DNA of 64,000 nt from Meconema thalassinum (taxonomy: Eukaryota; Arthropoda; Insecta; Orthoptera; Tettigoniidae), in NCBI GenBank assembly GCA_946902985.2, contig OX336389.2, forward strand, positions 345,872,444 through 345,936,443, in the 5' to 3' direction. Shown here in pieces: positions 19,101 to 29,460 of this stretch. Position 1 is the first letter of the stretch, and each line of letters opens with the position of its first letter. The position numbers and the translations under genes are program-made. A model generated the notes under the pieces. That model saw nothing but the letters and a program-made list of their open reading frames with translations. It ran no database searches and was not told where the DNA came from.

Positions 19101-19564
19101 TTTTCCAACTGTTTAGGCAAATTAACATGAGATGACCCACTATTTATGGGATCAAAGGTGCATACATTAATTTTAAGATGATTGATAGCTTCCAGCGATT
19201 TGCCGCTTTCTAATTCTTGAAACTCAGCAAAGCGTGTTGTGAGTTTATCAACAATGTTTTTACTATACCAACTGTGTATATTATCAGTGCGGTATAATTT
19301 AGTCATGTGTGTGTGTAAATAGATTGGCTGTATGATCTCCTCACCTTGTTTCAAAATAGCAAAGTCACATAATAATTCAGCGTTAACTTTTAACGCTACA
19401 TGTTCTCTTAAACAGTCTTGTATTTTGTTTTGAAAAATGTTGTAACTAGTGTTTAAATATTCATTGAGATCTAAAATGTTTGCATCATTATTGACTTTAG
19501 TGCAACAGATATTGTTATTGAAACAACTATCCACATCTTGCCAACTTTGTATCGGTGGCGACAT
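16148..19564 (-). pseudogene. polB: Family-B (protein-primed type) DNA polymerase, one stop codon
   Basis: Two adjacent frames (19564-19004 and 19003-16148) are in phase, separated only by a TGA at 19004-19006; together they span 1,138 codons. By position against Polinton B the stop replaces an Arg, consistent with a CGA-to-TGA change. Motifs in the 951-residue part: exonuclease I VYADFECL (Asp159/Glu161), a zinc-like CHICQKP...RDHNRYTGKFRG insert, FLHNMSRYDSH, polymerase motif A YLDCNNLYG (about 549), motif B NNACYGK (about 701), motif C YMDTDS (about 796) and the thumb KDECAG. A CDRC...H...C finger lies near residue 103. It would replicate the element from its termini. No N-terminal C2H2 array, unlike B and C. 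Confidence 0.9.
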
Positions 19565-19666
19565 GATGTCCCTTAGTACTTAACAATTACAAAAACTGAA
19601 CGGTTTGCAGAGAGAGTGAACCAAAGTTTATTTTCCCTGCAAATTCCGTTTTTACATAAACTAATT

Positions 19667-19970
19667 TTAAATTTTATTTTTTTCTTCTATGAATTCCACC
19701 AGACATCTTTTATTTTCCAGTCCCAAATATTTTAAATAGATGGTCCCTTTGTTGAGATCGGATACATCTTCCTCGCTGAGTTCCTTGAATCTCGACGGTA
19801 GAAATACTGCAAAGTCCTCCAGTTCGCAAAGAATACGTTCCCCAAATTTGGTCTTGACTCGACGAACAGCAGTTACCAAATAAGACTCATTTACCTGCAG
19901 ATCCTGTAGTCGTTTAGTCTCTGGTCCAGCATCTTTCCCTATGGAATTCGCATTTTTTATTGCCGATATT
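19667..19970 (-). CDS. OB-fold-like single-stranded DNA-binding protein, 3' exon
   Basis: The frame reads through KRLQDLQVNESYLVTAVRRVKTKFGERILCEL, FAVFLPSRF and NKGTIYLKYLG, resembling a family of insect transposon-linked proteins that I take to be OB-fold nucleic-acid binders. There is no ATG at the start. Instead a clean acceptor (TTCGATTTCAG, AG at 19971-19972) precedes the exon in phase 2, so the 5' exon lies further right, perhaps beyond the minisatellite. I could not fix that exon: one ATG candidate near 20130 would splice into a stop. It lies behind the polymerase on the same strand, so a replication role fits. Confidence 0.5.
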
Positions 19971-20382
19971 CTGAAATCGAATTTTATATCTATAATAGTG
20001 TTTTAGTATACCTAAGCCATTAGCAAATATGTATATACACACACACCAGTTATCAAATCCCTTCTACACACCCATTATCGCTAGCCACTAATTTAATTGT
20101 CAGCAGCTTGCGTTCACCATTTTCCTACTTCTCCTCGATCCATTACAAGAACACAGGTTATCAAACAAGTTATACACCCAGGTGCTACATGGTCAGGAGC
20201 TGATGATTTAAATGTCCTTAACTAAATAGGGTACATGACCTACAGCTGATGATCTAAATGTCCTTTCACTCAGCAATACATAGCAGTTAGGATTCTCAAC
20301 TGTTACTGTGGAGGTCTGGTTTGTTCTGTAAAAAAAATTAATTCTGGTCTTAAGGTTGGAATGGGGTTTGCTCTCTGTTCCC

Positions 20383-22495
20383 GGGCAAAGCAGGGGCGGG
20401 TTGCCAATATAAATGTTCACGAGTGAAGCCGAGGCGGGGTGCTTGTATGATATAACTGTTCCCGGGTGAAGCCGGAGAAGGTTGCTTGAATAATATAACT
20501 GTTCACGGACGAAGCCAGGGGCAGATTGGTTGTATAATTTAACTGTTCCCCGGGCTAAGCCGGGGAGGGGGGCGGGTTTTTAGTATAATATGTAACTGTC
20601 CCCGGGCGAAGCCGGGGCGGATTGCTTGTATAATTTAACTGTTCCCGGACAAAGCCGGGGTGGATTTCTTGTATAATTTAACTCTCTCCCGGGCGAAGCC
20701 GGAGCGGGTTTCTAGTATAATATATGACTGTACTTGGGTGAAGCCGGGTCAGATTGCTTGTATAATTTAACTGTTCCCGGGCAAAGCCGGGGCAAACTGC
20801 TTGTATAATTTAACTGTCCCCCGGGCGAAGCCGGAGCTGGTTACTAGTATAATATATAACTGTTCCCGGGTGAAGCCGGGGTGAATTTATTGTATAATTT
20901 AACTGTTCCCGGGCGAAGCCGGCGCGGGTTTCTAGTATAATATATGACTGTTCCCGGGTGAAGCCATGGCAGATTGCCTGTATAATTTAACTGTTCCCGG
21001 GCGAAGCCAGGGAGGATTGCTTGTATAATTTAACTGTCCCCCGGGTGAAGCCGGAGCGGGTTTCTAGTATAATATATAACTGTTCCCGGGTGAAGCCGGG
21101 CAGATTGCTTGTATAATTTAACTGTTCCCGGACGAAGCCGGAGCGGGTTTTTAGTATAATATATAACTGTTTACGGGCGAAGCCGGGGCAGATTACTTAT
21201 ATCATTTAACTGTCCCCCGGGCGAAGCCGGAGCGGGTTTCTAGTATAATATATAACTGTTCGCGACAAAGCCAGGGCAGATTGCTTGTATAATTTAACTG
21301 TCTCACGGATGAAGCTGGAGCGGGTTTCAAGTATAATATATATCTGTTCACGGGTGAAGCCGGAGCAGATTGCTTGTATAATTTAACTGTTCCCGGGCAA
21401 AGCTGGAGCGGGTTTCTAGAATAATATATAACTGTTCCCGGGCGAAGCCGGAGCGGGTTTCTAGTATAATGTATAACTGTTCCCGGGCGAAGCCGGAGCA
21501 GGTTTCTAGTATAATATATAACTGTTTCCCAGGCGGAGCCGGAGCAGATTGCTTGTATAATTTAACAGTCCCCCGGGCGAAGCCGGAGCGGGTTTCTAGT
21601 ATAATATATAACTGTTCACGGGTGAAGCCGGAGCAGATTGCTTCTATAATTTAACTGTTCCCGGGAGAAGCCAGAGCGGGTTTCTAGAATAATATATACC
21701 TGTTCCCGGGCGAAGCCGGAGCGGTTTTCTAGTATAATCTATAACTGTTTCCGGGCGAAGCTGGGGCAGATTGCTTGTATAATTTAACTGTTCTCGGGTG
21801 AAGCCGAGGCGGATATTTTTTGTATAATTTAACTGTCCCCCGGGTGAAGCCGGAGCGGGTTTCTAGTATAATATATAACTGTTCACGGGTGAAGCCGGAG
21901 CAGATTGCTTCTATAATTTAACTGTTCCCGGGAGAAGCCAGAGCGGGTTTCTAGAATAATATATAACTGTTCCCGGGCGAAGCCGGAGCGGTTTTCTAGT
22001 ATAATCTATAACTGTTTCCGGGCGAAGCTGGGGCAGATTGCTTGTATAATTTAACTGTTCTCGGGTGAAGCCGAGGCGGATATTTTTTGTATAATTTAAC
22101 TGTCCCCCGGGCGAAGCCGGAGCGGGTTTCTAGTATAATATATATATCTGATCCCGGGTGAAGCCGGGGTGGATTGCTTGTATAATTTAACTGTCCCCCG
22201 GGCGAAGCCAGAGCGGGTTTCTAGTGTAATATATAACTGTTCCCGGGCGAAGCAGGGGCGGATTGCTTGTATAATTTAACTGTTCCCGGGCAAAGCCGGG
22301 GCAGATTGCTTGTTTAATTTAACTGTTCTCGAGCGAAGCCGGTGCAGGCTTCTGGTATAATATAACTGTTCCCGGGCGAAGCCGGGTTGGGTTTCTGGTA
22401 TAACATAACTGTTCCCGGGCGAAGCCGGGTCGGGTTGTTTGTATATTATATCTGTTCCCGGGCGAAGCCGGGGCAGGTTGCTTAAATAATTTACC
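20383..22495. repeat. Minisatellite of about 44-bp units
   Basis: Some 45-48 tandem units alternate between two variants. Both start near TGTTCCCGGGCGAAGCCGG; one continues GCGGGTTTCTAGTATAATAT and the other GCAGATTGCTTGTATAATTT. Each unit pairs a GC palindrome CCCGGG with a TATAAT-like block. A later block (about 21590-22110) is a higher-order duplication. Short frames through the array are repeats, not genes. Related flanks (GATGATTTAAATGTCCTTAACT) occur on both sides, at 20200 and 22540. On the minus strand it falls upstream of the OB-like exon, i.e. probably in its intron. Confidence 0.85.
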
Positions 22496-23400
22496 TGTTC
22501 AATACACCCAAGTGCATGGGGGCTACATTAGTCGGGAGGTGATGATTTAAATGTCCTTAACTAAATAGGTTACTTAACCTGGAGCTGATGTATAGAAGTG
22601 CATGCATGTCTAGTTGCTTATGATAAATATATACTTCACCTTTGCAATACATAAGAGTTCACCATCTGTTCCGTGTCTGTGTCTAGTACGGTATTTATCC
22701 CGCGGGCTATGCAGTGAAATCTGCAACATCTAATTGGATAATAACAGTAATTATATAATTGAGCTGCATTCATTTTATATATTCCAGGCAGCTAGTGGTT
22801 TAAGTTGCATGTCACGTTAAAACCAATCTTATTACATGCAATGAATTCTGCTTGTTTCATACTTGAAGTAATTATTGCTTGTCTGATTCATACCGTCTAA
22901 CTTTTAAACCAGCTTTGTCAATAGGCCATTATACTATTAAAATTCTAACATCTTCATGTGGATTTAAACCTACAATCTCAGCATTTACAAGTACTGTAAT
23001 GTGCAGTACAATCACTTATTTTGTAAACCATCAGGCTGAGTTAGTCTCCCAGTAGCACATAGTCAAATATATATACTAGGATATACTTTAAAGTTATATA
23101 CTTAAGTATGTTGAATATTACCTGATAGACAAGGATCCAATTGCAATCTGGTGTGAACGCTGTAATCTCGCTGTTAACTCTACTTTCATTTCAATTCTGC
23201 TCGACTATTTATACCCCTCCAAATACAGGAAACGCCCCTGGATTACCGTTCCTTTCACACAAAAATGACCTCCATACGGCATTACCCTGCATTAATACAG
23301 GAATCGTTACTGACCTTCCTTTCACCAGAATTAGCTCAACACTGTATAACCCTGCACAAATACCTTAAACACTCCTAATTAATCCACCTTTCACCAGAAA
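22496..23400. other. No gene recognised
   Basis: AT-rich spacer of Polinton A between the minisatellite and the promoter of the spliced acidic gene. The frame at 23141-23368 has repeated (about 60-bp) CCTTTCAC-type blocks and no recognisable product. Confidence 0.5.
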
Positions 23401-23406
23401 ACACAG

Positions 23407-23415
23407 TATATAAAG
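23407..23415 (+). promoter_or_regulatory. TATA box of the spliced acidic gene
   Basis: TATATAAAG, 44 bases upstream of the ATG at 23451, the same spacing as at other promoters in this element. Confidence 0.6.
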
Positions 23416-23450
23416 AGGTTGTTCCTTTTCAAAACATAACATTCGCTGCA

Positions 23451-25057
23451 ATGTCTGCCAACGAGACCAAGGAAACTATGGGGATGGAAGAAGAAGACAA
23501 CGATGAGGATTCGACTCTTGATCTGTTAATGTAAGTATTATTTATTTACTTTATTTACTAAAGCCTTATGTAAGCCTCCGTGGCTTAGGCGGCAGCACGC
23601 CGGCCTCTCACCGCTGGGTCCGTGGTTCAAATCCCGGTCACTCCAAGTGAGATCTGTGCTGGACAAAACGGAGGCAGACAGGTTTTTCTCCGGGTACTCC
23701 GGTTTTCCCTGTCAAAATTTCATTCCAGCAACACTCCCCACTATCATTTCATTTCATCTCTCATTCATTTAATCATTGCCCCAGAGGAGTGCGTCAGGCC
23801 TCGGCAGCCGGCACAGTTCATATCCTCGCCGCTAGATGGGGGTTCCATTCATTCCATTCCTGACCCGGTCGGAGACTGGAAGCAGGCTGTGGATTTTCAT
23901 TTCACTAAAGCCTTATGTAGCAGCACGCCAATCTCTCGCCGCTGGGTGCGTGGTTCAATTCCAGTCACTTTATGTTAGATCTGTGCTGGGCAAACCAAAA
24001 GCAGACAGGTTTTTCTCTGGGAACACCAGTTTTCCCTGTCAAAATTTTCTTCCGGCAACACCCTACACTATCATTTCATTTCATCTGTCAATCATTTAAT
24101 CATTGACTCACAAACGTGAGACAGGCTTTGGCAGCCAACACAGATCTTATTCTCGCCGCTAGATGGGGCTTAATTCATTCCATTCCTGATCTGGTCAAAT
24201 ACTGAAAGCAAGCGGTGTTTTTTTTCTTCTTCAAAATGATTAGAAATACTGAGCGTAGTTACCGCCTTTTGTAGCCCATGTTTACTTGGGAGTGAGTAGA
24301 ATTTGTCTGATAACCCGTGTTATTGCGATGAATGTATTAATAAAAAAAAAGGATTGGGAAGGAAGTCAGATTTTTTTAAGTGTGTTAAAATCCTTCAGTA
24401 TGCCTTCCTTTGGAGGGGGAGTAAAGCCAGTGGTTACATGTTCTCACTTTATGACATGTAAAAGATCCGTCCACAGACTAAACTTGTGTGAAGCTAAATT
24501 GACAGGTTAGATTTTGTCAAAACAAGTTCCAACATTCACCACTAGATGGCATTATTTTCTAATAGCAAAAAGTGGGAACTTGTAGCTCACCCTAAAGGCG
24601 TTCGCTGGAAGCAGCTACATACTCAAGTGAGTCACACATGTTCTTGGACACTTCCAGCACTGAAACCCATACTCAAGTTCCAACATTCACCACTAGGTAT
24701 CATTAATATCTAGTAGCAAAATTTTGGAACTACTTAAAAATGAACAGAACTTGTAGCTCACCCTAAGGGCAAACGCTGGAAGCTGCTGCAGACTTAGGTG
24801 AGCTGTACTTGCTCTCACACACTCCCAGCAATTCACAATACAATATTTAGATAAACAAGCGTTATAAAACAATTTTGTTGTACTCTTTATTGTATACATT
24901 TTTTTATAGCTTTGGAAATGATCCAGTTTTGGTGGTTTTTTTTGCTGCTTTAATGACAGCGATGGAAGGGCGTGGGAGAGGTGAAGAAGAAGAAGAAGAT
25001 GATGATGAAGAGGAAGATGAAGAGGAAGAAGAAGCTGGTGATAAAAGGCAGTTGTAG
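23451..25057 (+). CDS. Small spliced acidic protein (two exons)
   Basis: Exon 1 (23451-23530) starts MSANETKETMGMEEEDNDED and ends at a perfect donor GTAAGT (23531). Exon 2 (24910-25057) follows a TTTTTTATAG acceptor and is in frame; together they give 75 codons. The product is acidic at both ends, with a short hydrophobic middle (about 12 residues, DPVLVVFFAALM) and a Glu/Asp-rich tail. No family is recognised. The 1.38-kb intron is filled with SINEs, which is why the exons look isolated. The 3' end lies about 60 bases from the right TIR. Polintons often carry such small end genes; a DNA-mimic or regulatory role is only a guess. Confidence 0.6.
23573..23903 (+). mobile_element. tRNA-derived SINE, full copy in intron
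   Basis: It starts AGCCTCCGTGGCTTAGGCGG (A-box-like) and contains GGTTCAAATCCCGG (B-box). It is flanked by an exact 16-bp duplication ACTAAAGCCTTATGTA (23557-23572 and 23904-23919). The same family recurs at 23920-24225 and 57347-57672. Confidence 0.85.
23920..24225 (+). mobile_element. Older 5'-truncated copy of the same SINE
   Basis: It follows the duplication of the first SINE at once and matches it from GCAGCACGCC onward, with more mutations (B-box GGTTCAATTCCAGT). The younger SINE inserted at the 5' edge of this older one. Confidence 0.75.
24340..24512 (+). mobile_element. Fragment of a second SINE family
   Basis: It shares the 3' body (TTTTTTAAGTGTGTTAAAATCC, CAGTATGCCTTCCTT, GAGGGGGAGTAAAGCC) with the SINE at 52296-52516. 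The tRNA-like head is missing here. Confidence 0.6.
24520..24830. repeat. Two diverged copies of a roughly 160-bp repeat
   Basis: Two direct copies start with GTTCCAACATTCACCACTAG and contain AACTTGTAGCTCACCCTAA and CGCTGGAAGC. The opening block is the reverse complement of the unit of the tandem array at 61380-62160 in Polinton B, so the two Polintons share this repeat. Confidence 0.6.
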
Positions 25058-25117
25058 TAACAGTTCACAACATAAAACATAATTTTACTTTTTTTGCTTC
25101 TGGTTTTATTTGTTTTT

Positions 25118-25767
25118 ACCCCACATCCCATAATCTGCTGTGACGTCACACACACACCAGTTACACTAATGTTTTCCATTCAAAACACTCCCGTTCATGA
25201 CCTACCTCACATCCCGTAATCTGCTGTGACGTCACACACACACACACACCAGTTACACTAATGTTTTCCATTCAAAACACTCCCGTTCATGACCTACCTC
25301 ACATCCCGTAATCTGCTTTGACGTCACACACACACTCCAGTTGACCGTTCAATTCTCTGACAATTCATTCACAACCAAGGATTCGGAAACCTTCGGCAAC
25401 ACTCGGATCTCATCGGGCATAAAGCAAAGCTATATAGCCCAGGATAATAACAGAGAAGGCGCTCAGTCCAACAGAGAGACTGGGTCGTGGAGGGTCTCGT
25501 GCAGAGCCTCTTCCATCCTTCCCCTCATCCCCCACCCTCGCCTCCCCCTCCCCACCCCCACTCCTCCCCCTCCACCCACACCCCCTCAAACCGTTTCCTG
25601 GACCCTCCAAGGTTTGTTTACCTTCCGGGGTCCCGGCGACCTTGGGGGTCAATGACCTACCTCAAGGTCATTGATCATGACCTACCTCAAGGTCATTGAC
25701 CTTGCCACGCCCCCCTAATTTGCATAAATAACGGTATTTGAGTCAGAACCCCCATAGCCTACCTACT
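25118..25767 (-). repeat. Polinton A right terminal inverted repeat
   Basis: Reverse complement of 6173-6788 with high similarity over about 0.6 kb. It carries TGACGTCA at 25141, 25227 and 25319. The GA/GT-rich segment is about 40 bases shorter than in the left copy. The inner end merges with the 3' end of the spliced acidic gene. Confidence 0.9.
25646..25702. promoter_or_regulatory. Paired AGGTCA inverted repeats, right TIR
   Basis: Mirror copy of the left pair: GGGTCAATGACCT at 25646-25658 and the perfect AGGTCATTGACCT at 25690-25702, again 65 bases from the tip. Preservation at both ends is expected from TIR identity, so this is not independent evidence of selection. Confidence 0.6.
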
Positions 25768-25773
25768 AAGAGA
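25768..25773. repeat. Target-site duplication, right copy (AAGAGA)
   Basis: Exact partner of 6167-6172. It fixes the right boundary of Polinton A at 25767. Confidence 0.9.
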
Positions 25774-26210
25774 TGAAATGCACACATTTATTCTCTATAT
25801 ATTTTTATTCGTGAGTAGTCCATATTGCCCACTAGTTTTTCACATGGTCAACACCAGGAAGATGAAAATTGCCGTATTGTTCTTACTATCATTATAATTC
25901 TTACATCCCGGTGCTTGGAAATTTTTCCTCCCTTGCAGTGGCATGATTGACTCTCAATTCAATTCAAATAAACAATGAAAATACTGAACAAATCAAAACA
26001 ACCAACAACACCACGAGGAAAATCAATCAAAACAGACTATTCCCGCTTCCGCCATTCGGTTTGATGTGAACGTTCATGAGTGCCAACTACGGAACCTTAG
26101 TGCTAAAATTAATTCTTCATTGGTTGGCAGAACAAACAGTACAGGGCCTTACCCCGACCCACGCGCTCCCTATGAACTGTCATCCCCCTGGATTGGTCCG
26201 TATTGACGAA
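25774..26210. other. No gene recognised
   Basis: Flank to the right of Polinton A, with no supported feature. The TSD shows it was contiguous with 6172 before insertion. Confidence 0.5.
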
Positions 26211-26211
26211 T

Positions 26212-26320
26212 GATAGTTTAAAATTTGAAATACATATTCCGTCTAGTCAATGTCCTAGGGTGTAAATAAACACACAAAAAAGTATTGACTAGACGGAAGA
26301 TAAGTGTATTTTAAACTATC
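26212..26320. repeat. Imperfect palindrome (MITE-like fold-back)
   Basis: GATAGTTTAAAAT through TTCCGTCTAGTCAAT is followed after about 35 bases by its reverse complement, ATTGACTAGACGGAAG through ATTTTAAACTATC. The 109-bp unit could fold into one hairpin. No target duplication was fixed. Confidence 0.7.
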
Positions 26321-29300
26321 ACCACAGTTGCCAACATGTGGGATACAAAATACGCCACACAGGTCTGGTCTGGATAAAGATTATTGATGCACGATTACCC
26401 CACTGTGCATGACAGAAACCAGGTGTATACATGGCTAACGGCTATGTAGCAATTATTGGTATAGGCAAAGCCCATTGGATTGGATTTAAGAAATGTCACT
26501 CTCACAAAAAACATTAATTACAGTGGTGCACAACAAACATTACTTTGCGAGACAAAAAGCAGGGGTGCATTCGTGTACATGGCTAACACAGCCCTCCATC
26601 TGATAATTATTGGCCCAGGCAGAAGCCATTGGAATGCATTAAAAATACTATTACAAAACGCACCATACAGATTCCGGCGTTTAGCTGTACACTTGACCTT
26701 GAGAGCTCAACGGTAGGAGAGAAAAGGTATTTTAGCTAATTTCAGACACAAGACACGCTCAGAGTGTTTTATTAGCGCTGAATGATAATAGAACGAGCGA
26801 TAACATTCTGTATAGTACCTTATCAAACGATGAAAAATAAATCGGGGAATGATGTTTTAATATATGTTTCCTCCTCCGCTGTCTGTGACCCACCCAACCA
26901 TCTCAAATAGGATCACGACTTTTCCAGGCAAAATTTCAGCTGTGGCCGCCACAGTTCACATCAATCATAATCAAAACAGTTCTGCCAACCTCGCCCTTGC
27001 GGTACTATGCCGCACCAACATCCAGCCATTCTAACCTTCGTTTTGTCCAATCCAATGGTTTTTGACAATGGTTACAGCATAACGCGTCCCGATTAATGTT
27101 TTTATCAACTAATTTTGAATCCCACATGTTGGCAACAATTTGTGCACCTTGGTGTGTGCCGCTAGAGTGCGCCTCGTTGACAGTTGAACAAGATGCAAGA
27201 ACATGGCAGCCGTTTTTAAAAGAGAAATAATTAAAAACACATATTTACGTACTTTAGCACATATATGAGGTACAGTAGTGACCAGGGTTCCTAATTTCAA
27301 TACGTAATATCGCCCAGAAGATGAAACAAGGACACAAGGTACCAGTATGTAAAAGTCACATTCATGTCTGATGCAAGCAATATGTAGTGGCACCAAATGC
27401 TGAAAAGATGAAGGAAAGCCGTCTCCGCTGGTATGGCCATGACTTACGGGCTGCTGAAACAACAGTTGCACACACTGAATTGACATTGCGGATAGATGGG
27501 AAGAGACCAATAGGACGACCGAGAGAGCGTTGGCTTGACACTCTACATGACTATTTAAAAATTGCCCGACTTCATCCTGACATGGCACATAATCCTGTAA
27601 TATGGCGACAGAGAACCAAAAAAGCAGACCTTGCTAATTTGTGGGACAAATGCTACACAAAAAGATGTCTGATGCAAGTGTATAAGCCGTGTTCTACTTT
27701 CATTCACAATTTATCATTGACCTTGGCATTCCTTTCTTTACAGTACCACCTATACACACAGTAGCCTAGTACTGTATTAGTGGGGTTGGCAATACAGTAA
27801 TTAAAAATAATTCTCGCGTATAATGGTGGACACAGCTGGAATTTTACTATATAAGTGACGATCAAAAAAGGGGAAGGTAGGAGGGTTATGGACAGCGGAG
27901 GAATCAGCATTTATCACCACATTATTTCCTGATTTAATTTTCATCATTAGAAAAGGTATTTTAGCTAATTTCAATAATTTAGAAAATATTATTGTACGAT
28001 GAGCTCTCGTTCAGCGTTACTAGAGTAGCACTGAATGAAGACAGAAAACGCAATAAAATTCTCTACAATACGTGAATTAGCCAAAATACCTTATGAAACG
28101 ATGAGAAATAAATCAGGAAGCGACGTCTTAATAGATTACTCCTCCGCTGTCTGTGACCCACCCAGCCATCCCAAGTCAATTATCATCGGTAGCGGTCACG
28201 AGTATTCGGGTCTCTTCGTTATCCCCACTGGTCCACTGGTCTGTGATCAAAACAATACTGCCAATCTCGCCCTTACGGCACCCAGTTCCGCTAGCTGCGC
28301 GCGGCCCCTACACCCGACCTTCTAACCTTCGTTTTGTCCAACCCATTGATTTTTGACAATGGTGACAGCCTAACGCGCCTAGATCAATGGTTTTGTGTCA
28401 ACCGTGCCACGCTAGCTACGCGCAGCAAAGGCCGCACCTACATCCGACCTTCTAACCTTCGTTTTGTCCAATCCAATGGTTTTTGACAATAGTTACAGCC
28501 TAACACGCTCAGATCAGTGAGTTTTGACAATGGTTACAACCTAACGCGTCCCGATGAATATTTTTTTTTATCAACAGTGATTTTGTATCTCACCTCTTTT
28601 TATCAACGGTGATTTTGTATCTCACATGTTGGCAACAATGTGTGCGCCTCGGTGTGTGCCGCTGAAGTGCACCTTTTTGACAGTTGAACGAGATACAAGC
28701 GCTGTCGAAACAATGTCTGTCGTTTTAAAAATAGCAATAAATAAAAACACATATTTACGAACTTAAGCACATATACGAGGTTCAGTAGTGACTAGGGTTC
28801 GTAATTTCAATACGTAATATCGCCCAGAAGATGAAACAAGGGTACAAGGTATGTAAAAGCCGCATTCATATCTGCTGCAAGTGTATAATCTGCGTTCCAC
28901 TTACATTCATAATAGGGGCAGATGACCTCGTAGTTCTGCCCCTTAAAACAACAATAATTAACTACATTAATAATAAATCATAGGGGGCAGATGACCTCGT
29001 AGTTCCGTCCCTTAAAAAACTGTCAAATTTCACTAATATTGTTTAAATGAAGGTTTTTATTTGTAGCTTGGTCAACGACGGCAGATGTTTGTGGCCGACA
29101 AATTGACGTCAAATTACATTGCCAACATGTCCGATACAAAATACACCACATGACACCTTTGTAATTATGTGGAAAAAGATAATTGGCTAAACAGGGGCCT
29201 GGATAAAGATTACTGATGCCAGACTACCCCCACTGCGCGTGACAAAAACCAGGGGTGTTTATATTAGCAATGGTTGGTCTAGGCGTAAACCATTGGTCTG

Positions 29301-29460
29301 CCGGATGCGATATAGTATCGAATACGTGTGGTTGGCAATACTGTACATGGTGCTAAAAATGGTAAAGTCAGATGGATTTTCATCTATATAAGTCGTGATC
29401 CTATTTGGAATGGCTGGGTGGGTTACAGACAGCGAAGGAGTAAACATCTATTACTATATC
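26321..29460. repeat. Cluster of non-autonomous repeat copies
   Basis: Blocks recur in both orientations: TTGCCAACATGTGGGATACAAA (26328) against TTTTGAATCCCACATGTTGG (27113), 28608 and 29117; CTCCGCTGTCTGTGACCCACCCA (26874, 28141, and inverted near 29430); ATACGTAATATCGCCCAGAAG (27300, 28812). The inverted placement suggests a small TIR-type DNA repeat family with nested copies, but I could not delimit full units. At 28910-29020 a duplicated retroposon-type tail (GATGACCTCGTAGTTCTGCC) is present. No gene apart from the LINE fragment listed separately. Confidence 0.55.
27387..27665 (+). pseudogene. LINE ORF2 C-terminal fragment
   Basis: A short frame with EKMKESRLRWYGHDLRA and KRPIGRPRERWLDTLH resembles the tail that follows the reverse transcriptase in several insect LINEs. 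Nothing of the reverse transcriptase itself is nearby, so this is an isolated relic within the repeat cluster. Confidence 0.6.

Larger units (their letters stand above)
6173..25767. mobile_element. Polinton A: complete Polinton/Maverick (adintovirus-like) element
   Basis: The ends are inverted repeats that start AGTAGGTAGGCTATGGGGG at 6173 and end with the reverse complement at 25767. They are flanked by an exact 6-bp direct repeat AAGAGA (6167-6172 and 25768-25773). AG termini and 6-bp duplications are hallmarks of Polintons. Inside are integrase, packaging ATPase, adenain-type protease, penton, double-jelly-roll-type MCP and family-B DNA polymerase, the defining Polinton set, plus phospholipase A2 and fibre-like genes. 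The length, 19,595 bp, is normal for the family. Damage is light: a stop in the integrase, a stop in polB, a frameshift in the pX/protease gene and a one-base loss in a small gene. This is a recently integrated or recently active lineage, an inference from the perfect duplication and few lesions. Confidence 0.95.

Noticed and set aside
21469..21654. Protein encoded by the minisatellite
   Set aside because: The frame only exists because the repeat length happens to keep it open; no start, no non-repeat part.
20383..22495. CRISPR-like array
   Set aside because: Units are contiguous with no unique spacers, and the context is eukaryotic.
24904..25179. Serine-rich minus-strand protein
   Set aside because: Antisense shadow of the Glu/Asp-rich exon of the acidic gene.
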